DNA from: Ahrensia sp.
GTDB taxonomy: Bacteria; Pseudomonadota; Alphaproteobacteria; Rhizobiales; Rhizobiaceae
Direction: 5' to 3'
Length of the DNA: 64,000 nt
NCBI GenBank assembly: GCA_002706335.1
Contig: PAKZ01000009.1
Location: 124,001-188,000 of the forward strand
Position 1 is the stretch's first letter. Each line of letters opens with the position of its first letter. The notes under the pieces are model-generated. The model did not search any database. It saw nothing but the letters and a program-made list of their open reading frames with translations, and was not told the origin of the DNA. Both the position numbers and the translations under genes were made by a program. Shown piece by piece: positions 46,298 to 54,051 of the stretch.

Positions 46298-46729
46298 CTA
46301 AGCCGAAGCGATATAGGAGCGGATATCGTCCGCCTCCCGCTCGATCTGGTCGATGCGCCGCTTGACGATATCGCCGATGGATACCACGCCGATGAGCTTG
46401 CCACCACGCTCAACCGGCAAATGCCGGAAACGACCTTCCGTCATCAGTTCCATCAGTTCCGGAACAGTCGAATCCTCGGTGCAAGTCCGCACCTTGGAGG
46501 TCATCAGTTCGGAAACAGAAGCATCCAGCGCCGCGGCGCCGCTTCGGCCGAGGGCCCGAACGATATCGCGTTCGGACAAAATTCCTTTGATCGTCATGTC
46601 CGGACCGGCAACGACAAGAGCGCCGATATTGTACTTCGCAAGGGCGGCAACAGCTTCCTTGCAAGTCGCGTCCGCCGACAGGGTAAAGACGTCTGCACCC
46701 TTTTCGGCAAGTATGTGCTTGACCATCAT
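46298..46729 (-). CDS. Tandem CBS-domain protein
   Basis: The 143-residue protein consists of two CBS domains that together form one Bateman module: KYNIGALVVAGPDMTIKGIL with SERDIVRAL, and MTEGRFRHLPVERGGKLIGV with VSIGDIVKRRID. Such stand-alone modules bind adenine nucleotides and regulate partners. I use ATG 46729, ten bases after GGAGG; ATG 46738 lies directly on the ribosome site. No partner enzyme is fused. It lies between patatin (convergent) and the rhomboid gene upstream on the same strand (68 bp). Confidence 0.9.
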   Translation of the reverse strand: MMVKHILAEKGADVFTLSADATCKEAVAALAKYNIGALVVAGPDMTIKGILSERDIVRALGRSGAAALDASVSELMTSKVRTCTEDSTVPELMELMTEGRFRHLPVERGGKLIGVVSIGDIVKRRIDQIEREADDIRSYIASA

Positions 46730-46806
46730 GGCACGCATTCCTCCTCATTTCCCCCTTTGGAAAGAATGCTTTGCGCTCGGCGATTTTGCAAGCGGCCTAC
46801 GTCAGT

Positions 46807-47520
46807 TCACCTTTTCCGGTCAAAAAGGGGGATGAGCAAAAACCCGGCGACAAGACCGCCGATATGGGCCTCCCAGGCAATTCCGGGTCCCTGCCCTACT
46901 CCAAAAGGATCTACCCCGACCACGACGTTCATGATGATCCAGATCACCAGAAACGGCAGCACGCCGCGCGCGCGCAGGCTGTTGCCGATGGACAGCAGCG
47001 GACCGTCGAAACCACGGCGCGGATCGCGCCGATTGGCACGCAATCCGAAACGCGCGGCAGCGCCCATGAAACCCGAAACGGCGCCCGATGCCCCAATGAC
47101 GGGAACTGCATCACCGAAGAAAACTGCCAGATGGGTAGCCGCCGCAAATCCCGCAGTCACGATCCAGAAAAGCACGCTGCGCCGCCAACCGATACGGTAG
47201 GCAAGCGGCGACCCGAAAATCGCGAGCCAGATAATGTTGATGCCGAGATGCGCCCAGCCTCCATGCAGGAAGGCATAGGTGATAGGTGTAAGTATCGTGG
47301 GCAGATCCAACGTGAAGACCTGCGGCGCGTAGCGAATCGGAAAAAAGGCGCCGTTCAGCAGCAGCCAATTGTCGACGCGACTGGACAAGAGCAGCGTTCG
47401 AACGAGGTGAACCGCAATACAGATGAGCGAAAGCGATACAATCGCGCCATGCAGATTGAACACCGGCGCAGGAGGCGGTTGTTCTTCGAGTTCGGCTGGT
47501 TCCGGGTGCTGATCAGTCAT
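46807..47520 (-). CDS. Rhomboid family intramembrane serine protease
   Basis: The 237-residue protein has six or seven hydrophobic helices. The catalytic Ser lies in VPVIGASGAVSGFMGAAARF near residue 140 and the catalytic His in IAWEAHIGGLVAGFLLIPLF near residue 215; YAFLHGGWAHLGINIIWLAI near residue 85 is the conserved helix-2 His/Asn region. The N-terminal about 20 residues are Pro/Glu-rich and cytoplasmic. The substrate is unknown. A terminator-like hairpin at 47554-47591 lies just upstream, separating this gene from a possible small RNA. Confidence 0.92.
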   Translation of the reverse strand: MTDQHPEPAELEEQPPPAPVFNLHGAIVSLSLICIAVHLVRTLLLSSRVDNWLLLNGAFFPIRYAPQVFTLDLPTILTPITYAFLHGGWAHLGINIIWLAIFGSPLAYRIGWRRSVLFWIVTAGFAAATHLAVFFGDAVPVIGASGAVSGFMGAAARFGLRANRRDPRRGFDGPLLSIGNSLRARGVLPFLVIWIIMNVVVGVDPFGVGQGPGIAWEAHIGGLVAGFLLIPLFDRKR

Positions 47521-47553
47521 GAGCGAGTTTCATATGTTCGGCACTATCGCGCG

Positions 47554-47591
47554 AAAAAAAAGGGCCATTCAAGCCTTAGCTTGAATGGCCC
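47554..47591 (-). terminator. Intrinsic terminator with no known upstream gene
   Basis: GGGCCATTCAAG (47562-47573), a CCTTAG loop and CTTGAATGGCCC (47580-47591) form a perfect 12-bp stem, and on the minus strand eight T follow. The nearest minus-strand gene upstream starts at 50693, so this hairpin most likely ends a short untranslated transcript. Confidence 0.85.
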
Positions 47592-47643
47592 GGCGGAGTC
47601 CCCACTCCATCCCCTGAAAAGGTGCTGTGAACCAATTTTCGGT
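47554..47643 (-). ncRNA. Candidate small RNA of about 90 nt
   Basis: A promoter-like pair (TTGAAT at 47673-47678, GAGGAT at 47650-47655, spacing 17) is followed by about 90 bases without a convincing reading frame and then by a strong intrinsic terminator. The predicted RNA has a small GGAGT-GGGG-ACTCC hairpin (47595-47608) and the terminator stem. It lies in the 300-bp gap between the rhomboid gene and the PAS gene. I do not recognise an Rfam family; existence is inferred. Confidence 0.5.
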
Positions 47644-47649
47644 GACATG

Positions 47650-47678
47650 ATCCTCGCAAATCCGGCCGGCCAATTCAA
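47650..47678 (-). promoter_or_regulatory. Predicted promoter of the candidate small RNA
   Basis: On the minus strand TTGAAT and GAGGAT are separated by exactly 17 bp. The -10 element is moderate; the value of the call comes from its position about 90 bases upstream of an orphan terminator. Confidence 0.4.
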
Positions 47679-47820
47679 CGGAAACCAATCGTTAACCTTA
47701 ATTTGGGCGGCCATTCCAAACTGGCCCGAAACCTGCGCCTTCCGCCTTCGGATGGTAAAACAGCGCTGACCTGTGCCGACTTGGCACAACGGGCGCATTC
47801 GAAATGGGGACGGTCCGGTC

Positions 47821-48468
47821 ATGCGCCACAAGGATACGGTCGCACTGTATGATTACTGGAATGAGATGCGTGGCGACGCGCCCGCACCGTTGCGCTCCCG
47901 GATCGCGCCGGCAGGGCTGGGTCAGTTGCTGCCCTCTGTCATGCTGCTGGACAAGACAGATGCCGACGATTTCATTTTCAGGATTGCCGGCTCCAGGCTT
48001 TGCTCCCTGCGCTGCGGCGAACTGAAGACTAAACCTTTTGCGAGTATCTTTATGCCCGAAGACCGCCAGGGTTTGACCAGGATCATAAACTCCGTCGACC
48101 GTGGCAACTCCGTCGTTATCCTCGATACCCTGGCCAAGCGTCCCGGAGGCTCAGGCGTCTCATTCGAGATTGGGCTTTTTCCGCTCGACGGCGGCCCGAC
48201 GCGCATTATCGGTGTCGGATCCGCGTTCTCGTCGCCGGAGTGGCTGGGCATGATTCCCGCGATGCTGGAATTGCGTGGAGTCCGCCATATGAATCCGGAC
48301 GCGGGCCTTGCCTTTCTGCAAAATCGTCCTTCGATCCCGATCCTGCGGCGCAGGAATGACACGGACGACCGCATTCAAAATCGCCTTCATGTTATTGACG
48401 GAAATGGAAAACTCGGCCCCGCCCGAGCCATTCGCGCCTTTCGGATCGTGGACGGCGGCAAAAAATAA
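47821..48468 (+). CDS. PAS-domain protein (PAS_5-like family)
   Basis: The 215-residue protein begins MRHKDTVALYDYWNEMRGD and resembles the alphaproteobacterial PAS_5 family: RSRIAPAGLGQLLPSVMLLD near residue 25, DDFIFRIAGSRLCSLRCGEL near residue 47 and GVSFEIGLFPLDGGPTRIIG near residue 115. A Cys pair (SLCS-type LCSLRCG) lies in the fold. There is no output domain, signal peptide or membrane helix. The ATG at 47821 follows GGGGACGG; a GTG at 47773 is possible. The PilZ gene follows after 116 bp. Confidence 0.75.
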   Translation: MRHKDTVALYDYWNEMRGDAPAPLRSRIAPAGLGQLLPSVMLLDKTDADDFIFRIAGSRLCSLRCGELKTKPFASIFMPEDRQGLTRIINSVDRGNSVVILDTLAKRPGGSGVSFEIGLFPLDGGPTRIIGVGSAFSSPEWLGMIPAMLELRGVRHMNPDAGLAFLQNRPSIPILRRRNDTDDRIQNRLHVIDGNGKLGPARAIRAFRIVDGGKK

Positions 48469-48514
48469 GTAGGTAATTTATCGGCAAGATCATGGGGGCT
48501 TGAGCCAAACAAAA

Positions 48515-48530
48515 ATAACTGCCCGTTAAC
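48515..48530. promoter_or_regulatory. CtrA-like box upstream of the PilZ gene
   Basis: ATAA-CTGCCCG-TTAAC matches the CtrA consensus TTAA-N7-TTAAC at eight of nine positions. It lies 55 bp before the PilZ start, a usual distance for a promoter-proximal site. Chance matches of this quality are expected a few times in a window of this size, so this is only suggestive. Confidence 0.3.
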
Positions 48531-48584
48531 CAGAAGAACCCTATTTTAGCGGCGTCCCCTCTGTCGAACCGGACCAACCGCAGA

Positions 48585-49184
48585 ATGCTCGGCGCACAGC
48601 AAACCGTTTCCGATCATGATCGCCGTCAATATCAGCGGGTGAAGGTTATGCTTCACGGTCGCCTTATGTTGTCCGATCGGACGGAACATAGGTGCCGGGT
48701 CATCGATATGTCGCCGGGAAGCGCATTCTTCGAAACGGATGCGGCCGCGAGGATCGGCGAACGTGTGATCGCCTATATCGACCATATCGGCCGACTCGAA
48801 GGCAAGGTCGCGCGTATTCGCGACGATGGTTTCGCCCTGGAATTAAACACGACGCCGCGCAAGAAGGCGAAGCTTGCCGCGCAGCTCACCTGGCTCGCCA
48901 ACAAGCACGAACTCGACCTTCCGGAAGATCGCCGTCACGAACGCATCCAGCCGCGCAATCCGTCAGGCATCATGACGCTCGACGACGGCCGCCAGTACCG
49001 TTGCCGCATTATCGATCTGTCTGTTTCTGGCGCAGCGATCGAAATCAATGTCCGCCCGGCAATCGGAACGCAGGTCACGCTCGGCAACATGCGCGGACAG
49101 GTGGTTCGCCATTTCGAGGATGGCATCGCGATCGAATTCGCCGTCGTTCAGAGACGCGATACGCTCAGAGAGTATCTCGGCTAG
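48585..49184 (+). CDS. Tandem PilZ-domain protein
   Basis: PilZ domains bind cyclic di-GMP. The 199-residue protein has two copies. The first (about residues 10-90) has RRQYQRVKVMLHGRLML but a changed DMSPGSAFFET in place of DxSxxG. The second (about 115-195) has DRRHERIQPRNPSGIM and the canonical IIDLSVSGAAIEINV. So the second copy is the likely binder. No other domain is attached. An intrinsic terminator follows at 49205-49236, so this is a one-gene unit. Confidence 0.9.
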   Translation: MLGAQQTVSDHDRRQYQRVKVMLHGRLMLSDRTEHRCRVIDMSPGSAFFETDAAARIGERVIAYIDHIGRLEGKVARIRDDGFALELNTTPRKKAKLAAQLTWLANKHELDLPEDRRHERIQPRNPSGIMTLDDGRQYRCRIIDLSVSGAAIEINVRPAIGTQVTLGNMRGQVVRHFEDGIAIEFAVVQRRDTLREYLG

Positions 49185-49204
49185 ATTCTAGCCGACCTCC
49201 AGGG

Positions 49205-49236
49205 AAAGCGCCTCGCCAGTCCGGGGCGCTTTTCTT
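49205..49236 (+). terminator. Intrinsic terminator of the PilZ gene
   Basis: AAGCGCC (49206-49212) and GGCGCTT (49225-49231) form a stem followed by TTCTT on the plus strand, 20 bp after the PilZ stop. The rest of the 273-bp gap is AT-rich (about 49305-49420), with a weak AGCTT...AAGCT hairpin and no gene that I can see. Confidence 0.65.
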
Positions 49237-49457
49237 GTTTCGACGCCCGGTCGCGCGAGGCGACACCCGCCCGAAACCACCCGGCGCGGCGCGATTGCAA
49301 GATACATAAAAATTGAGCTTCTTTTTCGGAAAAATTAAGCTGTATTTTCCACAATCTTTATTCAAGACTACATCGTTGTTTCATTAAATACAGCCGGCGT
49401 TTTTCGCGTTAGCTAAAATAGTTCGTGCCATTGTGCTCCCATCGGGGAGACGATGGA

Positions 49458-50060
49458 ATGAAGAAGATCTCAAAAGGACTTGTTCTGGGTCTGATGCTGG
49501 CTACGGGGGACGTGCTCATCGGCGCCGCAACGGCCAACGCAATGCCGATGACGACCGGTCGCACGACCAGTCAGCCCATCGGCCATTACGAATTCTGCCA
49601 ACAAGTACCCCAGGAATGCCGCGCGACCGGTAACTACGCGCCGGATCGCTTGACCCAACGCGCTTGGGCTAAGATGGTCGAGATCAACGCGCGTGTGAAT
49701 GCCACGATCGCGCCGCGCACCGACCTGGAGATGTGGGGTCGCGAGGAAATCTGGTCCTATCCGGTCAAATATGGCGATTGCGAAGACTATGCGCTTCAGA
49801 AACGCCATGAACTGATCCAGGCCGGATTCCATACCTCCAACCTGCTGATCACGGTAGTACTGCAGCCGAATGGCGACGGCCATGCCGTGCTTACAGTCCG
49901 CACGGACCGGGGCGATTTCATTCTGGACAATCTTGTAAGCAAGGTCCTGGACTGGCGCGACACCCGCTACCGCTATCTTAAACGCCAATCCACGGCCAAT
50001 GCAGGCAAGTGGGTGGATATCATCGACGACCGCCCAAACATCGTTGCGGGCAATTTCTAG
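49458..50060 (+). CDS. Bacterial transglutaminase-like cysteine peptidase (BTLCP family)
   Basis: The 200-residue precursor has a signal peptide (KKISKGLVLGLMLATGDVLI, cut near ANA-MP). The papain-like catalytic triad is visible: Cys in VKYGDCEDYALQKRHELIQ, His in PNGDGHAVLTVRTDRGDF and Asp in FILDNLVSKVLDW. The N-terminal mature part has a Cys pair (HYEFCQQVPQECRATG). LapG-type members cut surface adhesins under c-di-GMP control, but no lapD or adhesin gene is near. ATG 49458 follows GGGGAGACGATGGA; an earlier start would break the signal peptide. Confidence 0.87.
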   Translation: MKKISKGLVLGLMLATGDVLIGAATANAMPMTTGRTTSQPIGHYEFCQQVPQECRATGNYAPDRLTQRAWAKMVEINARVNATIAPRTDLEMWGREEIWSYPVKYGDCEDYALQKRHELIQAGFHTSNLLITVVLQPNGDGHAVLTVRTDRGDFILDNLVSKVLDWRDTRYRYLKRQSTANAGKWVDIIDDRPNIVAGNF

Positions 50061-50119
50061 GTCGATAAAGGAGTTCCCGGTCGGGTCCCCAAACCATCCC
50101 ATCCCCAACGACCGGGTTC

Positions 50120-50154
50120 GAAGCCGACCATCTCAGATGGTCGGCTTCTTTTTT
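50120..50154 (+). terminator. Intrinsic terminator of the BTLCP peptidase gene
   Basis: GAAGCCGACCATCT and AGATGGTCGGCTTC form a long stem (about 12 bp once a loop is allowed) followed by six T on the plus strand. It ends 5 bp before the stop of the convergent carbonic anhydrase gene. Confidence 0.85.
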
Positions 50155-50159
50155 GCATA

Positions 50160-50693
50160 TCAGGCGTCGCGACGTTTCAGACCAGACGCAAACCGCCTCG
50201 CATTCTCCACATAATGCTCCGCCGAATCCCTCAGCGACGCCACAGCCGCATCGTCCAGCGTGCGCACGGCGCGCGCCGGAGAACCGATAATCAGGCTGTT
50301 ATCGGGAAATTCCTTGCCCTCCGTAACGAGAGCGCCGGCCCCGACGAGGCTGTTCTTGCCGATCCTCGCGCCGTTGAGAACGATCGCACCGATGCCAATC
50401 AGACTGTTGTCGCCAATCGTGCAGCCGTGAAGCATGGCGCGGTGCCCGATCGTGCATCCTTCGCCGATGGTCAACGGATAGCCCATGTCGGTGTGCATGA
50501 CGCTATGTTCCTGCACATTGCTTCGCGGCCCGATCGAAATGCCTTCGTTGTCGCCCCGCAGCACGCATCCGAACCAGATACTCGTGTCCTCAGCCAGTGT
50601 GACCTTACCGATGATCCGTGCATCCTCCGCAATGAAAGCCGGCCCCCTGCCCTCAAGGTCGGGAGCGATATCATCAAGTTCGTATAGCGCCAT
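50160..50693 (-). CDS. Gamma carbonic anhydrase family protein
   Basis: The 177-residue protein is a left-handed beta helix of hexapeptide repeats. Zinc-ligand histidines appear in NVQEHSVMHTDMGYP and TIGHRAMLHGCTIGD, and FGCVLRGDNEGISIG is the usual gamma-CA segment. This is the PaaY/YrdA/Caj group; activity as a true carbonic anhydrase varies among members. The N-terminus MALYELDDIAPDLEGRG fits the family length. Confidence 0.9.
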   Translation of the reverse strand: MALYELDDIAPDLEGRGPAFIAEDARIIGKVTLAEDTSIWFGCVLRGDNEGISIGPRSNVQEHSVMHTDMGYPLTIGEGCTIGHRAMLHGCTIGDNSLIGIGAIVLNGARIGKNSLVGAGALVTEGKEFPDNSLIIGSPARAVRTLDDAAVASLRDSAEHYVENARRFASGLKRRDA

Positions 50694-50755
50694 TGAGAAG
50701 GATCCATATTGCCGATGAAGAACCCTTCGCTCAAAGGGTCACGATCCGGCGCACC

Positions 50756-51061
50756 CTACAGAAGCATCCGCGTGCTTTCCACCGCAACAATACCGAGCAC
50801 TCCTGTCCACAAAAGGAGCAGAAGAGTCTGCAGTACCGTGTTGAACAATACGGCAGCATGGCGCTCGGCCAACCCTTGATCGATGGAGCGCGCCAGCAAT
50901 ACCGGTCCAGAGCCACAGAAAAGCGCGAAGGCGCCGATCAGGCCAACCCTGTCCACGGTCTCCCTGTCGAATTCAGGCGTGAAACCCGCGAAGCCCCGCC
51001 CCAGAAAAAAAACAGCCAGCGAAACCGCCGCACCGGTCACAAACACCATGAACGCAATCAT
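50756..51061 (-). CDS. Small integral membrane protein of unknown function
   Basis: The 101-residue product has three predicted helices: MIAFMVFVTGAAVSLAVFFL, VGLIGAFALFCGSGPVLLA near residue 40 and TVLQTLLLLLWTGVLGIVAV near residue 75. A short acidic loop lies between the first two. I start at ATG 51061, since TTG and GTG codons just before it have no better ribosome site. It resembles small membrane proteins conserved in Rhizobiales that have no known function. It lies 62 bp upstream of the carbonic anhydrase gene on the same strand. Confidence 0.65.
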   Translation of the reverse strand: MIAFMVFVTGAAVSLAVFFLGRGFAGFTPEFDRETVDRVGLIGAFALFCGSGPVLLARSIDQGLAERHAAVLFNTVLQTLLLLLWTGVLGIVAVESTRMLL

Positions 51062-51163
51062 CGACACCAATCCGATTTACCGAATTTTTACCATAACGGT
51101 GTCGAGTGATGCACATACGATGCCAGAAAATTTGTACCATTTCGGGTCAGGTGGAACGGATTC

Positions 51164-51916
51164 ATGCCAGCACACGCGGCTACCGCCGATGAACATTTCG
51201 ATATTCGCAAGGGCATGCCGATCCTCGCATTTCGGCTGTTTGTCGGCTTCGGCGTTCTCGCGCTTCTTTCGCTGGCGATCCTTTTGGCGGGCAAACTGTA
51301 CGGGAGGTCGCTGGCGCACGCCGGATATACGTCCTCGACACAGCCCTACGAAATTAGCATCGGCAGCGATGTCGTTACCGTCGCCGCCAACCTGATCCGG
51401 ATGAATGATCAGCGCCATCCCGGCATTGCGAACAGGCTGGACCTTTATATCCATTGGCCGACCATGTCGGGCTTCAGGGACGGGCTTGCAAGCGCGTTCA
51501 ACGACATCGATCCGGAAACGAATTCCATCATCTTTATGTCGATCCTGCCGCGCGCCACATCTGCAGACATGGCGGGCCGTTTCGACGCGGTATACCGGAA
51601 TGTGCTGGCTGGCCCGGTCACAAATGCCGGATACGGTCTTAGAAAAGCGCCGCTTTCAGCAGAGCACGGCTATATCGACGAGGAGATCATCTTCTCCGCA
51701 CCCGATTTGAGAACCGGACGCAGGTTCGTCGTGCGCTGCCAGGATGATGCCGCCACAGATCATGTCGTCGTTGCGCCCTGCGAGACGGATGTCCATTTCG
51801 GCGAAACGCTGACAGCGCAGATCCGATTCCCGAGGCGACTGCTAAGCGACTGGGCGAAGATCAACGCCGCCCTGCCCAAATTTGCGAATGGATTGCTGGC
51901 GACGGACCGCCAATAG
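51164..51916 (+). CDS. Conserved hypothetical protein with N-terminal membrane anchor
   Basis: The 250-residue product has one hydrophobic segment (about residues 20-45, ILAFRLFVGFGVLALLSLAI) followed by a soluble, mainly periplasmic part without cysteine clusters or a motif I can name. Recurrent features are YEISIGSDVVTVAANLIRMN near residue 62, ANRLDLYIHWPTMSGFRDGL near residue 88 and FVVRCQDDAATDHVVVAPCE, which has two Cys that could pair. Codon use is like the neighbours. Similar proteins occur in Rhizobiales next to cysE and DUF3126; function unknown. Confidence 0.65.
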   Translation: MPAHAATADEHFDIRKGMPILAFRLFVGFGVLALLSLAILLAGKLYGRSLAHAGYTSSTQPYEISIGSDVVTVAANLIRMNDQRHPGIANRLDLYIHWPTMSGFRDGLASAFNDIDPETNSIIFMSILPRATSADMAGRFDAVYRNVLAGPVTNAGYGLRKAPLSAEHGYIDEEIIFSAPDLRTGRRFVVRCQDDAATDHVVVAPCETDVHFGETLTAQIRFPRRLLSDWAKINAALPKFANGLLATDRQ

Positions 51917-51919
51917 AAA

Positions 51920-52135
51920 TCAATCTTCTTCGAGATCGAAATCGAGAATCGACATTGAGAGGTCGTAGGAGACCTCTCCCTCATCCTCGATACGGGTGAC
52001 AATACCCAGAAACTCTTCGCCGGCATAAAGCTCGGCAGAATCCGCAATTCGAGGCCGCGGCTTCACCGCAAGTGACGTGTTTTCGAAGGTTCTCTGGAAA
52101 AAACGCGTGAGTTTCGTGAGTTCTTCGGATGTCAC
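51920..52135 (-). CDS. DUF3126 family protein
   Basis: The 71-residue acidic protein (EELTKLTRFFQRTFENTSLA; AGEEFLGIVTRIEDEGEVSY; MSILDFDLEED) fits the short DUF3126 family that lies downstream of cysE in alphaproteobacteria. No catalytic motif is visible and no function is established. It is convergent with the membrane-anchored hypothetical gene, with 3 bp between their stops. Confidence 0.78.
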   Translation of the reverse strand: MTSEELTKLTRFFQRTFENTSLAVKPRPRIADSAELYAGEEFLGIVTRIEDEGEVSYDLSMSILDFDLEED

Positions 52136-52186
52136 CTAGGGCTCCTTGCATGTCATGACGGCGGTGGCCGCACGCAAACCACGAAT

Positions 52187-52218
52187 GGGGCGCAGACGCA
52201 AGCCTTGCGTCCCGCCCC
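52187..52218 (-). terminator. Stem-loop between cysE and the DUF3126 gene
   Basis: GGGCG (52188-52192) pairs with CGCCC (52213-52217) and GACGCAA (52195-52201) with TTGCGTC (52205-52211) around a GCC loop, giving a strong stem with a small bulge. There is no T-run in the cysE direction, so it may lower but not abolish read-through. Confidence 0.45.
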
Positions 52219-52245
52219 TTGCGGTTGAAGCACTCCGGCCCGGAC

Positions 52246-53067
52246 TCAGTCCGATTCGAGCAACTGGTCCATGGCCCGCGAAGGCTCGCTGCATCCGGAT
52301 CCGCCCACTACGCGCGCCGGCACACCGGCGACTGTCATGGATTCCGGCACGTCCTTCAAAACCACCGAACCTGCAGCGACCTTGCTGCAATTGCCGATCT
52401 TGATGTTGCCTAGGATCTTGGAGCCGGCGCCGATCAGAACGCCATCGCCGATCTTGGGATGCCGATCGCTGCCTTCCTTCCCGGTTCCGCCCAGCGTGAC
52501 CGAGTGCAGAATGGAGACATTGTCTCCGATCACCGCGGTCTCGCCGACGACGAGCCCCGTTGCATGATCCAGGAAAATACCTTTTCCGATTCGAGCCACC
52601 GGATTGATATCGGTCTGGAAAACCGATGATGAGTGACTCTGCAGATAAAAAGCGAAATCCTTGCGTCCCTGCCGGTAGAGCCAATGCGCGAGACGGTGCG
52701 TCTGTATCGCGTGAAACCCCTTGAAATAGAGCAACGGCTCAAGGAAACGCGTGCAGGCCGGATCGCGGTCATAGACCGCCTGCAAGTCGACGCGGACGAC
52801 TTCGCTCCAGGAACCGTCGTCTTCCATCATGTCGCGAAAGGTCTGCCGAAGCAGGTCGGAACGCATGTCGGGGTGGTCGAGCCGTTCGGAAATCCGGTGA
52901 ATCACCGCCTCTTCCAGTGTGGGCTGATTGATGACTGTCGACAACATGAAGGCGCCAAGCGCCCGGTCGTTGGCGATCGCCGCATCCGCCTCGTGGCGCA
53001 CGGCGTACCAGATCGGGTCGACCGATTCGAGCTTCGCGCCCGAAGCGTATTTCTTCTGCTGCGGCAT
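52246..53067 (-). CDS. cysE: Serine O-acetyltransferase
   Basis: Makes O-acetylserine from serine and acetyl-CoA, the first step of cysteine synthesis. The 273-residue protein has an N-terminal helical domain (residues 1-150; VDPIWYAVRHEADAAIANDR) and a C-terminal left-handed beta helix (DHATGLVVGETAVIGDNVSI; VTLGGTGKEGSDRHPKIGDG). The active-site His and Asp lie in the ARIGKGIFLDHATG segment. The ATG at 53067 is preceded by GGAGG; a start at 53112 is rejected. A possible promoter lies at 53125-53154. Confidence 0.95.
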   Translation of the reverse strand: MPQQKKYASGAKLESVDPIWYAVRHEADAAIANDRALGAFMLSTVINQPTLEEAVIHRISERLDHPDMRSDLLRQTFRDMMEDDGSWSEVVRVDLQAVYDRDPACTRFLEPLLYFKGFHAIQTHRLAHWLYRQGRKDFAFYLQSHSSSVFQTDINPVARIGKGIFLDHATGLVVGETAVIGDNVSILHSVTLGGTGKEGSDRHPKIGDGVLIGAGSKILGNIKIGNCSKVAAGSVVLKDVPESMTVAGVPARVVGGSGCSEPSRAMDQLLESD

Positions 53068-53124
53068 AGTGGCCTCCGTCAGCGGGTCGGCTGTCGCCCA
53101 AAGATAGCCCATCGATCGGCGAAT

Positions 53125-53154
53125 TTAAATGAATTCACTTCAACGTTTCGTCAA
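53125..53154 (-). promoter_or_regulatory. Possible cysE promoter
   Basis: On the minus strand TTGACG (53149-53154) and ATTTAA (53125-53130) are 18 bp apart in an AT-rich stretch between the hydrolase gene and cysE. A start near 53118 would give a leader of about 50 bases. Confidence 0.35.
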
Positions 53155-53170
53155 TGAAATTGAAGACCCG

Positions 53171-53926
53171 TTAATGGGCCGCGAGAAACTCCAGCGCGGC
53201 AGCTTTGAATACGCGGTCGCCCACCGCGAGCATGTGGTCGCGGCCGGGAATGTCCAGCGCCGTCGCATTCGGCATGAGGTCCGCCAGATCCTGCGGCGAT
53301 CCCGCGATGTCGTCTTTTGTGCCAACGGCAACGAGCGTGGGCGCGTTGATGCGACCCGCCTGTTCGGGCGTCAACTTCTTGCGCGATGTTTCTATACATG
53401 CGGCCAAGGCAAACCGGTCGCTCTTGGTCTGATCGGCAAAGGCGCGGAACATGCGCGGACGGTCGCCGGACACGTCGTCGATCGACGGCGCGCGCAACGC
53501 TGTCGCGATTCCCTCCCAGCCGCCAAGGCCTTCCACCATGCCGAGTCCGAGGCCGCCGAGAATCGCCGAACGAACCATGTCCGGTTGGGCGAGGCACAGG
53601 AATGCGGTGATACGCGCGCCCATGGAGTAGCCCATCACATGGGCGCGGTCGATTTTCAGATGCCGAAGCAGCGCAGCGGCGTCCCCTGCCATGATTTCAG
53701 GGGTGTAGGCTTCCTTGTCATACGGTTTGTCGCTTTCGCCATGGCCGCGATTATCAATCGCGACAACACGATAGCCGGCATCGCCCAGCGTCTTCAGCCA
53801 ACCTGGATTGATCCAGTTCACGGCCTTGTTGGAGGCGAAACCGTGAATCAGCAAAACGGGATCACCCGAAGGCTCTCCCTCGTCAAAATAGGCGAGGCTT
53901 AGACGGTCGTGCTCGAAATGGGGCAT
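53171..53926 (-). CDS. Alpha/beta hydrolase
   Basis: The 251-residue protein has the alpha/beta hydrolase core: oxyanion motif LLIHGFASNKAVNWINPGW near residue 27, VVAIDNRGHGESDKP near residue 55, nucleophile elbow in HVMGYSMGARITAFLCLA near residue 98, a catalytic Asp region in APTLVAVGTKDDIAGSP near residue 205, and the catalytic His in DIPGRDHMLAVGDR. No signal peptide. The substrate is not visible; esterases, lactonases and haloperoxidase-like enzymes share these motifs. Confidence 0.88.
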   Translation of the reverse strand: MPHFEHDRLSLAYFDEGEPSGDPVLLIHGFASNKAVNWINPGWLKTLGDAGYRVVAIDNRGHGESDKPYDKEAYTPEIMAGDAAALLRHLKIDRAHVMGYSMGARITAFLCLAQPDMVRSAILGGLGLGMVEGLGGWEGIATALRAPSIDDVSGDRPRMFRAFADQTKSDRFALAACIETSRKKLTPEQAGRINAPTLVAVGTKDDIAGSPQDLADLMPNATALDIPGRDHMLAVGDRVFKAAALEFLAAH

Positions 53927-54051
53927 TGCTTCTTTCTATTCGTTTGAATACCGAACCGCTATCGAAAGCGGCTGCTGGCTACCAATTCCCGTTCGGGGGC
54001 GCTAGGGTGCACTGCGGCATCAACACATAGGCTCTGGAGACAGGACTTACC

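Noticed and set aside
49313-49340. AT-rich AGCTT...AAGCT hairpin after the PilZ gene as a promoter operator or sRNA
   Set aside because: Weak A-T pairing, no associated promoter pair with proper spacing; kept only as a remark on the gap.
51072-51100. TTTACC-N5-TTTACC repeat resembling a CtrA site
   Set aside because: Only seven of nine consensus positions match with both half-sites altered; too weak to list.
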